A stretch of DNA of 64,000 nucleotides from contig CP131056.1 in the NCBI GenBank assembly GCA_030657355.1, positions 3,306,501 to 3,370,500 on the forward strand, read 5' to 3'. The number at the start of each line of letters is the position of its first letter. The stretch's first letter is position 1. This document shows positions 35,206-44,864 of this stretch, piece after piece. The notes under the pieces were generated by a model, which worked only from the letters and a program-made list of their open reading frames with translations, was not told where the DNA came from and made no database searches. Made by a program: the position numbers and the translations under genes. The stretch is from Radicibacter daui. GTDB lineage: Bacteria; Pseudomonadota; Alphaproteobacteria; Radicibacterales; Radicibacteraceae.

Positions 35206-36899
35206 GGGGACCGGGCATCCCATTTCAGTACGCCGCTGGCGTGCTCCTCGCCGGCCACAAGATAGCGAAAGGCGATCCTCGGGCGCTGCGGGTCCTGCTC
35301 AAGCACCAGGTCCACCTCGGCTCCCGGCACCAGCGGACGGCGGAACTTGAGCGGCCCGACCTCAGAGAGATCGGCCGGCATTTCAAACAGGGTACGGGCA
35401 AGTTCTACGGCCCAGTCGAGCTGAACCACACCGGGCAGCAGCGCGAATTCGGCAAAATGCCCTTTGAAATAGAGCAGTTTTTCGTCAAGGCGCAGCCGCA
35501 CCCGATAACACCGCTCGCTTTCCCTGATTTCCTCCAGCACGGGGATGCCCGCAGCCTCCGCCTCACCGGGCTCGAAAAGCGAGGCCAGCAGGTGATAGGG
35601 GCGCTTGCCCTGGCTGTCCGCCGGCATTTCTTCCACGAAGCGCCAGTGCTGCGGCAGAGCCGCAGCTTCTTCATACCGGGCGAGCTCGGCCCTCAGCAGG
35701 CGGCCAAACCGGAAAGTGCCCAGATCGGCAAGGCGCTCCGCGCCGGCTGCTGACGGCACAATTACCGCCGCCAGACGGGCTGCCCCGCTCCCGTCACCGG
35801 GAAACACAACGGCATCGCTCACCAACTCGTTTTGCAGCAACCGCCGCTCGACCGCGGAAATGGAAACGCGCCTGCCGGCTATCTTAACCACCCTGTCCGC
35901 CCGCCCCTTGAGTTCAAAGCGCCCGATCTGCGGCGCCATGACCGCAAGATCCTGGGTTTCAAACCAGCTCTGCCCAGCGACATAGACGGCCTTGACGGTC
36001 AGGCAACCGGCAGCGTTGCCGGCAACCTCCACCCCCGGCAACGCCGACCAGAGCAGTCCACCGGTCCCGGCAGCATCCTGCTGCTTCCAGGCAAGAGCCC
36101 CGGTTTCGGTGCTGCCATAGATTTCCGTGGGGAAAAAGCCAAGGCAACGCGCGGCCTCGTTTGCCGTTTCCGGCTCAAGGGGGCCGCCTGCGCTGAAAAC
36201 CACGCCGGGCCCGGCGCCGGGCGCGGGCGCTGCGTGCAGGGAGCGCAGATGAGCCGGCGTGGCAATGAGGATATCCGCCGGAGCAAGGTCGGCGGCAACA
36301 GCCTCCCAGCGCTCGACCTGTTCAGCCTTGAAGGGCCGCCCGGCGATGACCGGCCATAACAGCCTGAAGACGAGGCCGTAGAGATGCTGGTGCGAAACGA
36401 AGCCGTATGTGCAGCCGGCAGCGTCCATCCCCGCGCCCCAGTGGCGCTCAAGCTCCGCCACCTCGCTCTCCAGCTGGGCGAGGGTCTTGGGAACCTCCTT
36501 CACCGCTCCGGTAGAGCCGGAGGTGAAAAACACCAGCCTGCATTCCTCCGGCGCCGGCAGCGGGACGGACGCGGTGTCGGCGTCACCGAGAGCCAGATAA
36601 CCGGCAATTGCCGCATCATCCATCAGCTGGTCAAAGCTCTGCGCGATTTCAGCCAGATAACCGGGCCGGTCATTGGCAGGCAGCACCACTGTGCCGCCAC
36701 TGCGCCAGATCGCTACCAGCGCCACAAGGAAAAGCCGGGCCGACCGGCAGCTGAGCGCGATACGCCGGGCACCCATGTGAGGCGCGAGCCGGTCGATCTG
36801 GCTGGAGATATCTGCGGCTGAAACACGGCGTCCGGCTTCAAGACACACGGTGCGAGACCGGTGTTCCGGCGCCAGCAGGGCATCAAACAGGCCGCTCAC
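35202..36899 (-). CDS. Acyl/aryl-AMP ligase fused to an ApeI-like dehydratase domain
   Basis: Protein of 565 residues. Residues 1 to about 455 are an adenylate-forming ligase: the ATP loop FFTSGSTGAVKEVPKT (125-140), IYGSTETGALAWKQ, and GRADRVVKIAGRRVS. It would load an aryl acid such as 4-hydroxybenzoate onto an ACP (ApeH role). The last 110 residues (from about 455) form a hotdog dehydratase with YFKGHFAEFALLPGVVQLDWAVE, as in ApeI. In the classical cluster these are two consecutive genes, apeH and apeI, so this is a ligase-dehydratase fusion. It follows the membrane-protein gene in an ATGA overlap. Confidence 0.88.
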   Translation of the reverse strand: MSGLFDALLAPEHRSRTVCLEAGRRVSAADISSQIDRLAPHMGARRIALSCRSARLFLVALVAIWRSGGTVVLPANDRPGYLAEIAQSFDQLMDDAAIAGYLALGDADTASVPLPAPEECRLVFFTSGSTGAVKEVPKTLAQLESEVAELERHWGAGMDAAGCTYGFVSHQHLYGLVFRLLWPVIAGRPFKAEQVERWEAVAADLAPADILIATPAHLRSLHAAPAPGAGPGVVFSAGGPLEPETANEAARCLGFFPTEIYGSTETGALAWKQQDAAGTGGLLWSALPGVEVAGNAAGCLTVKAVYVAGQSWFETQDLAVMAPQIGRFELKGRADRVVKIAGRRVSISAVERRLLQNELVSDAVVFPGDGSGAARLAAVIVPSAAGAERLADLGTFRFGRLLRAELARYEEAAALPQHWRFVEEMPADSQGKRPYHLLASLFEPGEAEAAGIPVLEEIRESERCYRVRLRLDEKLLYFKGHFAEFALLPGVVQLDWAVELARTLFEMPADLSEVGPLKFRRPLVPGAEVDLVLEQDPQRPRIAFRYLVAGEEHASGVLKWDARSP

Positions 36900-37477
36900 G
36901 AGGCCTGCCTTTCATGGCGGCGCCGGCAATAACGGCGCACGGGCCATTCGCCCACAAAAAGCGCGCCCACCAGCAGATAGGAAACAAGCCCGGTATAAAG
37001 CGCCCAGTATTCTGTCGGCCAGGCAAGCCCCGCCCAGGTACAAAGGCCCGCATTCAGGATAAAGAACACCACCCAGACCAGCGTCAGCCGCCGGGTGTAC
37101 TGCACGCCATAGGCATCAAGATCGGGCTCGCGCAGCCGCGCCAGCCGCTCGATCAGGGACGGCGGAAAGACCAGCGTCGTGCCGAACACGGCGGCAAACA
37201 CCAGATTGACCAGAACCGGATAAAGCCGGACCGCATCCAGCTGCCCCAACTGGTGAAAACCGGCCAGCGCCGCCGCGACACCAAGCGCAAGCACACCGGC
37301 AAGCCGCCGCCCCGAGGCAAAAAACAGCCCCGCTCGCAGCACGATCACCACCAGCAGCACAGCCAGCGACCAGCCGGCCGAGGCCATGCGTTCGGTGAAA
37401 TAGACACTGAACGGATAACAGACCGTCACGACGATCAGGAGAGCGTCAAGCGCTCTCCTAGCTGCCGAGGAGGGCAT
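36896..37477 (-). CDS. apeG: APE cluster integral membrane protein (ApeG-like, COG4648 type)
   Basis: Membrane protein of about 193 residues with roughly five hydrophobic segments (ALDALLIVVTVCYPFSVYF; SLAVLLVVIVLRAGLFF; LVFAAVFGTTLVF; LVWVVFFILNAGLCTWAGL; ALYTGLVSYLLVGALFVGEW). It matches the small membrane protein found between the ACP and AMP-ligase genes in APE clusters; its function is not known. I use the ATG at 37477, which overlaps the ACP gene by 20 bases; the ATG at 37501 overlaps it by 44. Confidence 0.8.
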   Translation of the reverse strand: MPSSAARRALDALLIVVTVCYPFSVYFTERMASAGWSLAVLLVVIVLRAGLFFASGRRLAGVLALGVAAALAGFHQLGQLDAVRLYPVLVNLVFAAVFGTTLVFPPSLIERLARLREPDLDAYGVQYTRRLTLVWVVFFILNAGLCTWAGLAWPTEYWALYTGLVSYLLVGALFVGEWPVRRYCRRRHERQAS

Positions 37478-37706
37478 GGATCTTGCCGACAACATCATCA
37501 ACCGTCCGGACCGACTTGAACTCGGCCGGCGATATCTTCTTGCCGGTCAATTCCTGAAAACGAACCATCAGATCGACAGCGTCGATGCTGTCCAGCTCAA
37601 GATCCTCGAACAGCAGGGCATCGGGCTTTACGCGCTCTGCCGGCACATCAAACAGCTCGACCAGAAGCTCCTGCAGCTTCTGGTAAACATCCTCACGGCT
37701 ACGCAT
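37458..37706 (-). CDS. apeF: Acyl carrier protein, APE cluster (second, ApeF-like)
   Basis: Acyl carrier protein of 82 residues, acidic and helical, with the phosphopantetheine site serine in LELDSIDAVDLM. The arm would be attached by the divergently encoded phosphopantetheinyl transferase at 39994-40533. APE synthases use two ACPs; which one carries the starter and which the malonyl extender cannot be told here. Eight-base overlap with the first ACP gene. Confidence 0.92.
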   Translation of the reverse strand: MRSREDVYQKLQELLVELFDVPAERVKPDALLFEDLELDSIDAVDLMVRFQELTGKKISPAEFKSVRTVDDVVGKIHALLGS

Positions 37707-37968
37707 TGGAAACGGCCTCCCTAGCCACCAGAAAAGCCGCGAGATCCCTGACCGAGGCGAAATGCGCCTTCACATCATCTTTCTTGGGATCGATCCGGAC
37801 CTTGTATTTTTTCTGCAGCTCGACGCCCAGCTCAAGCGCATCGATTGAATCCAGCCCCAGCCCCTCGCCAAACAACGGCTCACTGCTGTCGATATCCTCG
37901 GGCTTCACATCTTCGAGATTAAGCGTCTCGATGATGAAGAGTTTCAGCTCATTTTCCAGCGACGTCAT
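37699..37968 (-). CDS. apeE: Acyl carrier protein, APE cluster (first, ApeE-like)
   Basis: Acyl carrier protein of 89 residues with the modification serine in LGLDSIDALELGVEL. The N-terminal ENELKLFIIETLNLEDVKPEDID and the central KKYKVRIDPKKDDVK are typical of APE ACPs. It holds the growing polyene as a thioester. Starts in an ATGA overlap with the acyltransferase gene (37965-37968) and runs into the second ACP gene. Confidence 0.92.
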   Translation of the reverse strand: MTSLENELKLFIIETLNLEDVKPEDIDSSEPLFGEGLGLDSIDALELGVELQKKYKVRIDPKKDDVKAHFASVRDLAAFLVAREAVSNA

Positions 37969-38741
37969 GCTGATAACCTGTCCATGAAATAATTATTTAT
38001 AACGCCCGTCAGGGCACGGGCCCGCAGCGGCCTTGGCTGCTCGTTATCGTTTTCTCCCCCGAAAACCAGTGGCGTCCCGACCTCCAGAACGTAGTCGATA
38101 CGCGACGCGGGTACGTCATACCATTTTGATCCTTTTTTCAGGGTGTCGTGGTTACACCGCACCACTACCGGGATCAATGGGGCGCCGGCCTCAATCGCAA
38201 TATTGGCAGCGCCGCGTTGCAACGGCCCCAGCACCTGCCGCGGCGCGGTACGGGTGCCTTCCGGAAAGATCACGATGCTGGCGCCGGAGCGTAGCTGGCG
38301 TGCCGCCTCGTGGATCACATTCTCCGCATCCTCGCCGTTGCGGATATAGCCGGTCGCCCGCACCACCCCGCCCAGAAACGGGTTTCGCAGCAGGCTCTGC
38401 TTCACCACGCACTGGCAACGCTTCATCATGGCAAGAATGATCACGACATCCAGCAGGGTCGGGTGGTTGGCAATGATCACAGCCCCCGACGCCGCGCTCA
38501 GCCGTTCCGCACCCCTCACCTCAACGCTCGCCACGTCCATCCAGCGCAAGAGCAGGACGAACCCGCCAAAACTCCGGCACACCAGCCCCTGCGCCGCTGC
38601 CTGCCGTCGCTCCGGATTGCGGATGGCCAGCAACAGCAGCGGAAAAACCGTCGTCGCCAGCAAAAAGCCGCCAACGCCAAAGACGGTAAAAGAAGCCGCC
38701 GTCGCCAGTACCCGGCGCCATTTCGCAAGGCTTCTATACAT
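37965..38741 (-). CDS. apeD: PlsC-type 1-acyl-glycerol-3-phosphate acyltransferase-like protein, APE cluster (ApeD-like)
   Basis: Acyltransferase of 258 residues. One or two N-terminal hydrophobic segments (AASFTVFGVGGFLLATTVFPLLLLA) are followed by the H-x4-D motif NHPTLLDVV and the FPEGTRTAP block that binds the acceptor phosphate. In APE biosynthesis such a protein is thought to help attach the polyene acyl chain to its lipid anchor. Eight-base overlap with the upstream chain-length-factor gene. Confidence 0.87.
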   Translation of the reverse strand: MYRSLAKWRRVLATAASFTVFGVGGFLLATTVFPLLLLAIRNPERRQAAAQGLVCRSFGGFVLLLRWMDVASVEVRGAERLSAASGAVIIANHPTLLDVVIILAMMKRCQCVVKQSLLRNPFLGGVVRATGYIRNGEDAENVIHEAARQLRSGASIVIFPEGTRTAPRQVLGPLQRGAANIAIEAGAPLIPVVVRCNHDTLKKGSKWYDVPASRIDYVLEVGTPLVFGGENDNEQPRPLRARALTGVINNYFMDRLSA

Positions 38742-39471
38742 TGCGCACCAGCCTCCATCCGGCGTTACGGCCTATCAACCCCGCCGACATCTGCCCGGCA
38801 TCGAGTGCAAAGTCACAAAAGAGCCGGGCGTGCTGCCTGCAGCGATCGCCAACACCATCCCCCGGAACATAGCTGGCCGTGAAGCTCCCTTGCTCCAGCC
38901 CGGCATTTTCCAGCACCGTTGCAATAGCAACCGGTGCGGCATCCGGGTCGTCATGGGCGGCATATATCTCCGGCAACGGCAGATCGATATAGACCAGAAC
39001 CACTGGCTGTGACGGGGCTTCGGCAAGCTGGCAGAAAGCCTCTGTCAGCGCGCAAACCACCGTATCCTCACCGGCTGCAATTGCGGTGTGGCTGGCAGTT
39101 ATCCGCCAGTTGATGGAGGCAATGCCGGCGATAGCGTTGTGCACGGCCATGCTGAAATCAGCGGGCGACGCCGTGCCGTCGCTGGCAACCTGCTCGATCA
39201 GCCTGACGGTGCGCTCCATATCGCCGTGGCGCGAGGCGAACACGACGCGCGGATTTTCCAGTGTCTCCAGCGCATGGGTGAGCGTCTGGATCGATATCCG
39301 GCCAAATGGATTGAGCCGCCGCCGCCACATCGGCTGGACAGCCGTTGCCAGCGAGCCTGCCTCGCCGGCCGGCAGGCGCGCACCTTCCGGTTCGCTGATC
39401 TCGACCAGCGAGCCATCAAGTGCGCCCCAGAACCGGGTCCGGCGAAAACGGAGACTGAAAGCGGTCATCAC
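38734..39471 (-). CDS. apeC: Ketosynthase-like chain-length factor of the APE cluster (ApeC-like)
   Basis: KS-like protein of 245 residues, shorter than a catalytic ketosynthase and lacking the active-site cysteine. Where a KS has TACSS, this protein has FSMAVHNAIAGIASI, the pattern of the APE-type beta-ketoacyl synthase-like N-terminal domain. ApeC is reported to pair with ApeO as a KS/CLF heterodimer and so helps set polyene length. In E. coli-type clusters a methyltransferase gene stands just upstream; here a small lipoprotein gene does. Confidence 0.87.
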   Translation of the reverse strand: MMTAFSLRFRRTRFWGALDGSLVEISEPEGARLPAGEAGSLATAVQPMWRRRLNPFGRISIQTLTHALETLENPRVVFASRHGDMERTVRLIEQVASDGTASPADFSMAVHNAIAGIASINWRITASHTAIAAGEDTVVCALTEAFCQLAEAPSQPVVLVYIDLPLPEIYAAHDDPDAAPVAIATVLENAGLEQGSFTASYVPGDGVGDRCRQHARLFCDFALDAGQMSAGLIGRNAGWRLVRNV

Positions 39472-39480
39472 AGAGAACGG

Positions 39481-39879
39481 TCAGGAGGCAGAAGCAACCT
39501 TCACCGAGACCCCGGAAAGGATGTCATGCTGAAGATTATTGACCCAGCGATTATAGTTCCGGTGAATTTCGGTACCGTCATAAAGGAGATTGACGCTGTC
39601 CACATAGCGGATCGAGAATTTCTTGAGATCGAAATCCACCTCGACCTTGGCTTCTACATCCCGCGGCGAATAGGTCAGCACCAGCTTGCCCGGAGCCGTC
39701 TCAGACACGATCCAGTCACGGCCGGCAGCCACCTGCACGATCACGCTCTTGATGTCGGCCATGCTCAGCTTTTCCGTACCTGCCGGAAATTCCGCATCGC
39801 TCACCTGATAGATCGGCGCCCGGCACGAAACCAGAAGGCACATGAAAAGGGCTGCTACAGCAAACCGGAAAACACGCAT
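39481..39879 (-). CDS. Small lipoprotein, first gene of the APE operon
   Basis: Lipoprotein of 132 residues from the ATG at 39879, which has a strong AAGGGGGAG site. Signal peptide MRVFRFAVAALFMCLLVSC with lipobox LVSC. The mature part is about 115 residues, rich in beta-strand propensity, with a central DWIVSETAPGKLVLTYSPRDVEAKVEVDF stretch. I recognise no named family; small lipoproteins of this kind occur at the head of APE clusters. It leads the 17-gene operon, so its promoter region (39880-39993) controls all of it. Confidence 0.75.
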   Translation of the reverse strand: MRVFRFAVAALFMCLLVSCRAPIYQVSDAEFPAGTEKLSMADIKSVIVQVAAGRDWIVSETAPGKLVLTYSPRDVEAKVEVDFDLKKFSIRYVDSVNLLYDGTEIHRNYNRWVNNLQHDILSGVSVKVASAS

Positions 39880-39926
39880 TGAAAACTCCCCCTTGCATAT
39901 CAACGCATTCGTTTATGCATTTTATC

Positions 39927-39951
39927 GTCGGGATGGAACAGAAATCCCGAC
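39927..39951. promoter_or_regulatory. Inverted repeat in the APE / PPTase divergent promoter region
   Basis: Perfect eight-base arms GTCGGGAT (39927-39934) and ATCCCGAC (39944-39951), nine bases apart. It sits in the only control region of the APE cluster, between the divergent lipoprotein and phosphopantetheinyl transferase genes. It could be a regulator operator or an RNA hairpin in the leader of the transferase. No regulator gene is part of the cluster. Confidence 0.5.
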
Positions 39952-39993
39952 AGCACGACCATAAAGCTCAATCTGTTTCAGCAAGCTGACAAA

Positions 39994-40533
39994 ATGCCGA
40001 CAGAAAACAGCCTGGATACGATCCATGACAGCACCCCATTTTGGCGCTGGTGCTGGCTCGACGGGCAAGGCCACCATGAACGACCGGACCGCAGCCGCAC
40101 CTCGCAAAGGGCGCAGGAGCTTCTCCTATCTCTGGCACGCGACACGTTGCCAGAGTGCGATATCTCCTTTCAAAAGGACAAGGGTGGACGCCCTTGGATA
40201 ACAGCGAATGGCAAGCTGTACCACGCCAGCATCAGCCACAGCCGCCGGCTCATTGCCGTTGCCCTTAACCCTGCGGGGCCGGTGGGCATCGATGTCGAGT
40301 TTCGTGACCCTGGAAGGCGCATCGCTTCCCTCACGCGCTGGCTGACAGAGCAGGGTTATGAAGTGCCGGAGGGTGATTTTTACCGGGGCTGGTGTCGTTA
40401 CGAGGCCAGCTTAAAGGCACTGGGCAAAACCCTGCCATCCCCCATGGCTCTGACCGTTAGCCGCTGTGGAGATTGGCCCGAATATGAAGGGGCACTGGCG
40501 TGGGGAAATGCGCCCCTGATGGCGCCAGAATAA
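39994..40533 (+). CDS. Sfp-type 4'-phosphopantetheinyl transferase
   Basis: Enzyme of 179 residues that transfers phosphopantetheine from CoA to the ACP serine. The Sfp-family blocks are present: DKGGRPWI, the YHASISHSRRLIAVAL region, VGIDVEF with the Mg-binding Asp and Glu, and WCRYEASLKALGK. In the last block the usual KEA lysine is a tyrosine (YEA), a moderate deviation. It is divergent from the APE operon and almost certainly activates its two ACPs. A strong terminator follows directly. Confidence 0.88.
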   Translation: MPTENSLDTIHDSTPFWRWCWLDGQGHHERPDRSRTSQRAQELLLSLARDTLPECDISFQKDKGGRPWITANGKLYHASISHSRRLIAVALNPAGPVGIDVEFRDPGRRIASLTRWLTEQGYEVPEGDFYRGWCRYEASLKALGKTLPSPMALTVSRCGDWPEYEGALAWGNAPLMAPE

Positions 40534-40534
40534 A

Positions 40535-40566
40535 AGAACCCTTCCGGACGGGACCGGAAGGGTTCT
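40535..40566. terminator. Bidirectional terminator between PPTase and rpoD
   Basis: Perfect 13-base-pair stem (AGAACCCTTCCGG at 40535-40547 with CCGGAAGGGTTCT at 40554-40566) and a six-base loop. It lies between the convergent 3' ends of the phosphopantetheinyl transferase gene and rpoD, beginning two bases after the former's stop codon. Confidence 0.88.
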
Positions 40567-40600
40567 TGTACTAACGGTTCTGAAACGCCCCTTCGGGAGA

Positions 40601-42583
<1,983 letters not shown>

Positions 42584-42739
42584 TCGCTACTCTCTCCACG
42601 GGCGGGCGGCGCCACGAAAATGGCCCGTCAGGGCTATTCCTTTGTCTCCCGGCGGACCTTGCCATCCGGCGGGGGGAATAGTTCTGCGGGCGAAAACCTC
42701 AACAATTCCGGTACGAAACGTCTCTTACCATGGGGTGAA

Positions 42740-44671
42740 CTACCCTCCCGAGCCTGTCCAGGCGGCGGGCTGGTCGTCATCCTCCCCAAGGTTGTTCAGT
42801 GCTTGATCGAGATGTTCTATCTGGCGGTGCAGCTCGGCCACGCGTTCCTCCGCGAAGCTATCGGGCTTCAAAAGCCGCATGCGACCTGCTTCCTTCAGTT
42901 CATCCAGCAGATGGTCACGCTGCAGCGCCATGTGCTGCGCATTCCATCGGCTCAAGACCACACTATCCGGCACCCCACCCAGCGCATAACGGGCGTGGGA
43001 GGCTGCCATCTCCCTCAACTCGGCAACGATCCGGTCGTACCCGGAAAGACTGAGTTGGTTGCTGAGGGCCGCCGAGTCAAGATCCGGGGCCTCGGAGAGT
43101 GCACTTATGAGTTTCTGGCGGAAATTGTCAAGACGCCCATCCCCGCCATATTCAAGGTGCCCGAGCGGTTCGGCGACATGGTCGAAGATTCCGGGCCGCA
43201 CCAGCACGATGGCCAGCAGCAGTTCTTTGGAAGACGGCATGCTCTGGCCAGGGCGCCTGCGCTGGATTTGCACCGGCGGCGGCCCGCCGCGGCGCCCGCC
43301 CCGCCCCTGAAAGCCTCCGCCCCCGCTCCAGCCGCCGGCGTTGCGCGGTTGCCAGCCTCCCTGCTGCCCTCCGGCAGCGGGGGCTTGCGCCGGGCGCTGG
43401 CGCTGCTCGTTGAAGAAGCGCTCCATCAGCCAGCTGCGATAGGCCTGCTGCACATCGCCGTTCTGGATGCCGGAGGCGCGGTCATTGAGGCGGGCCTTGA
43501 GGCCGGCCATTGATTCAGGCGTGGTGTCGGGTGTCGCCTCGCGCTCGATGGCATAGATGAGCGCGGCAAGATCACGCGCCTCCTCCAGCACGGTGCGCAT
43601 GGCCGCCGGGCCGCTGCTCTTCAACAGCGAGTCCGGGTCTTCCCCTTCCGGCAGGAAGGCAACCCGCACCGAATGGTCCGGCTTCAGCATCGGCAGGATG
43701 CGGTCGGCAGCACGGGCAGCCGCACGGCGCCCGGCACCGTCGCCATCAAAACACAGGATCGGCAACCGCCGCCCGCCGGGCTGCAGCTTCCACAGCGCCT
43801 CAATCTGGCTTTCGGTGAGCGCGGTGCCGAGCGGCGCCACCGCCCCGTCCCAGCCGGCACGCACCAGCGCAATCACATCCATATAGCCTTCCACCACAAT
43901 GAGCGGCTGGCCATCGGCGGCGGCCTTGCGGGCGCTTGCCATGTTGTAGAGCAGCTGGCCCTTGTGGAAGAGCGGGGTGTCGCCGGTATTGATGTATTTG
44001 GGTCCGTCGCCTTCCATCAGGCGGCCACCGAAGGCGACGATCCGGTCGCGCCGGTCGCCGACGGGAAACATCACCCGGTGGCGAAAGAAGCTGAACAGCC
44101 GCCCGTCATCGGCCCGGCGCACGAGCCCGGCCTCGATCATGTCGGCTTCTTCATACCCGTCGCGTTTCAGTGCGGCGATCAGGGCCTGCGCATCCTGCGG
44201 CGCGTAACCGAGGCGAAAGCGCGTGATCGCCTCGTCATCAAGGCCGCGGCGGCGGAAATAATCGAGCCCCTGCCGCCCGGCCGGCGCCCGCAGCTGCGCC
44301 TCGAAGAAGCGGGCAGCCGCATCGATCAGGTCATAGAGCGTCTTTTGCCGCTCGACCTTCTCGGCTTCCTCGCGCGTGGGCTTGGGCACATCAAGCCCGG
44401 CCTCGCCCGCCAGCAGCTCCACCGCTTCCATGAAAGCGAGATTGTCGTGCCGCATCACAAAGCTCAGCACGTCGCCATGCGCGCCGCAGCCGAAGCAGTG
44501 AAAAAAACCCTTCTGGTCATTGATGTAGAAGGAGGGTGTTTTTTCCCCGTGGAACGGGCAGCAGCCCTTGAACTCACGCCCGGCACGCGTGAGCTTCAGC
44601 CGCTTGGCGGCAACTTCCGAAACCGGAACGCGCGCGCGCAGCTCGTCAAGAAACTGGGGGGAAAGCGACAT
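42740..44671 (-). CDS. dnaG: DNA primase DnaG
   Basis: Replication primase, 643 residues. The N-terminal CHC2 zinc finger is intact (GCCPFHGEKTPSFYINDQ then FFHCFGCGAHG). The RNA polymerase core has FGGRLMEGDGPKYINTGDTPLFHK and the TOPRIM acidic motifs (VVEGYMDVIAL; LCFDGDGAG). A low-complexity Gln/Gly/Arg/Pro-rich linker (about residues 430-480) separates it from the C-terminal helicase-binding domain, which contacts DnaB. The order yqeY, dnaG, rpoD is a known macromolecular-synthesis arrangement in Alphaproteobacteria. Confidence 0.98.
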   Translation of the reverse strand: MSLSPQFLDELRARVPVSEVAAKRLKLTRAGREFKGCCPFHGEKTPSFYINDQKGFFHCFGCGAHGDVLSFVMRHDNLAFMEAVELLAGEAGLDVPKPTREEAEKVERQKTLYDLIDAAARFFEAQLRAPAGRQGLDYFRRRGLDDEAITRFRLGYAPQDAQALIAALKRDGYEEADMIEAGLVRRADDGRLFSFFRHRVMFPVGDRRDRIVAFGGRLMEGDGPKYINTGDTPLFHKGQLLYNMASARKAAADGQPLIVVEGYMDVIALVRAGWDGAVAPLGTALTESQIEALWKLQPGGRRLPILCFDGDGAGRRAAARAADRILPMLKPDHSVRVAFLPEGEDPDSLLKSSGPAAMRTVLEEARDLAALIYAIEREATPDTTPESMAGLKARLNDRASGIQNGDVQQAYRSWLMERFFNEQRQRPAQAPAAGGQQGGWQPRNAGGWSGGGGFQGRGGRRGGPPPVQIQRRRPGQSMPSSKELLLAIVLVRPGIFDHVAEPLGHLEYGGDGRLDNFRQKLISALSEAPDLDSAALSNQLSLSGYDRIVAELREMAASHARYALGGVPDSVVLSRWNAQHMALQRDHLLDELKEAGRMRLLKPDSFAEERVAELHRQIEHLDQALNNLGEDDDQPAAWTGSGG

Positions 44672-44790
44672 GGCGAAAACATTACCCCCTCATCGGGAGG
44701 CTTATCCATCAGGAAGCTGATTTTATGGCGATAACTGCGCCCGCAACAGGCCGGGAGCAGGAAAAGCCTGCCTGTCGCCAGAGAGGCAAA

Positions 44791-44820
44791 CGGGCGCCCT
44801 TCCTGCCGGAAGGACGCCCG
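44791..44820 (-). terminator. Hairpin downstream of yqeY
   Basis: Imperfect GC-rich stem-loop on the minus strand (CGGGCG-CCTTCC type arms with a one-base internal mismatch), 45 bases past the yqeY stop and upstream of dnaG, followed by a short T run. Likely a partial terminator or attenuator. Confidence 0.5.
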
Positions 44821-44864
44821 ATCACATAGCAGGCAGAGAATCGGCGGCCGTAACCGGCGCCGGC

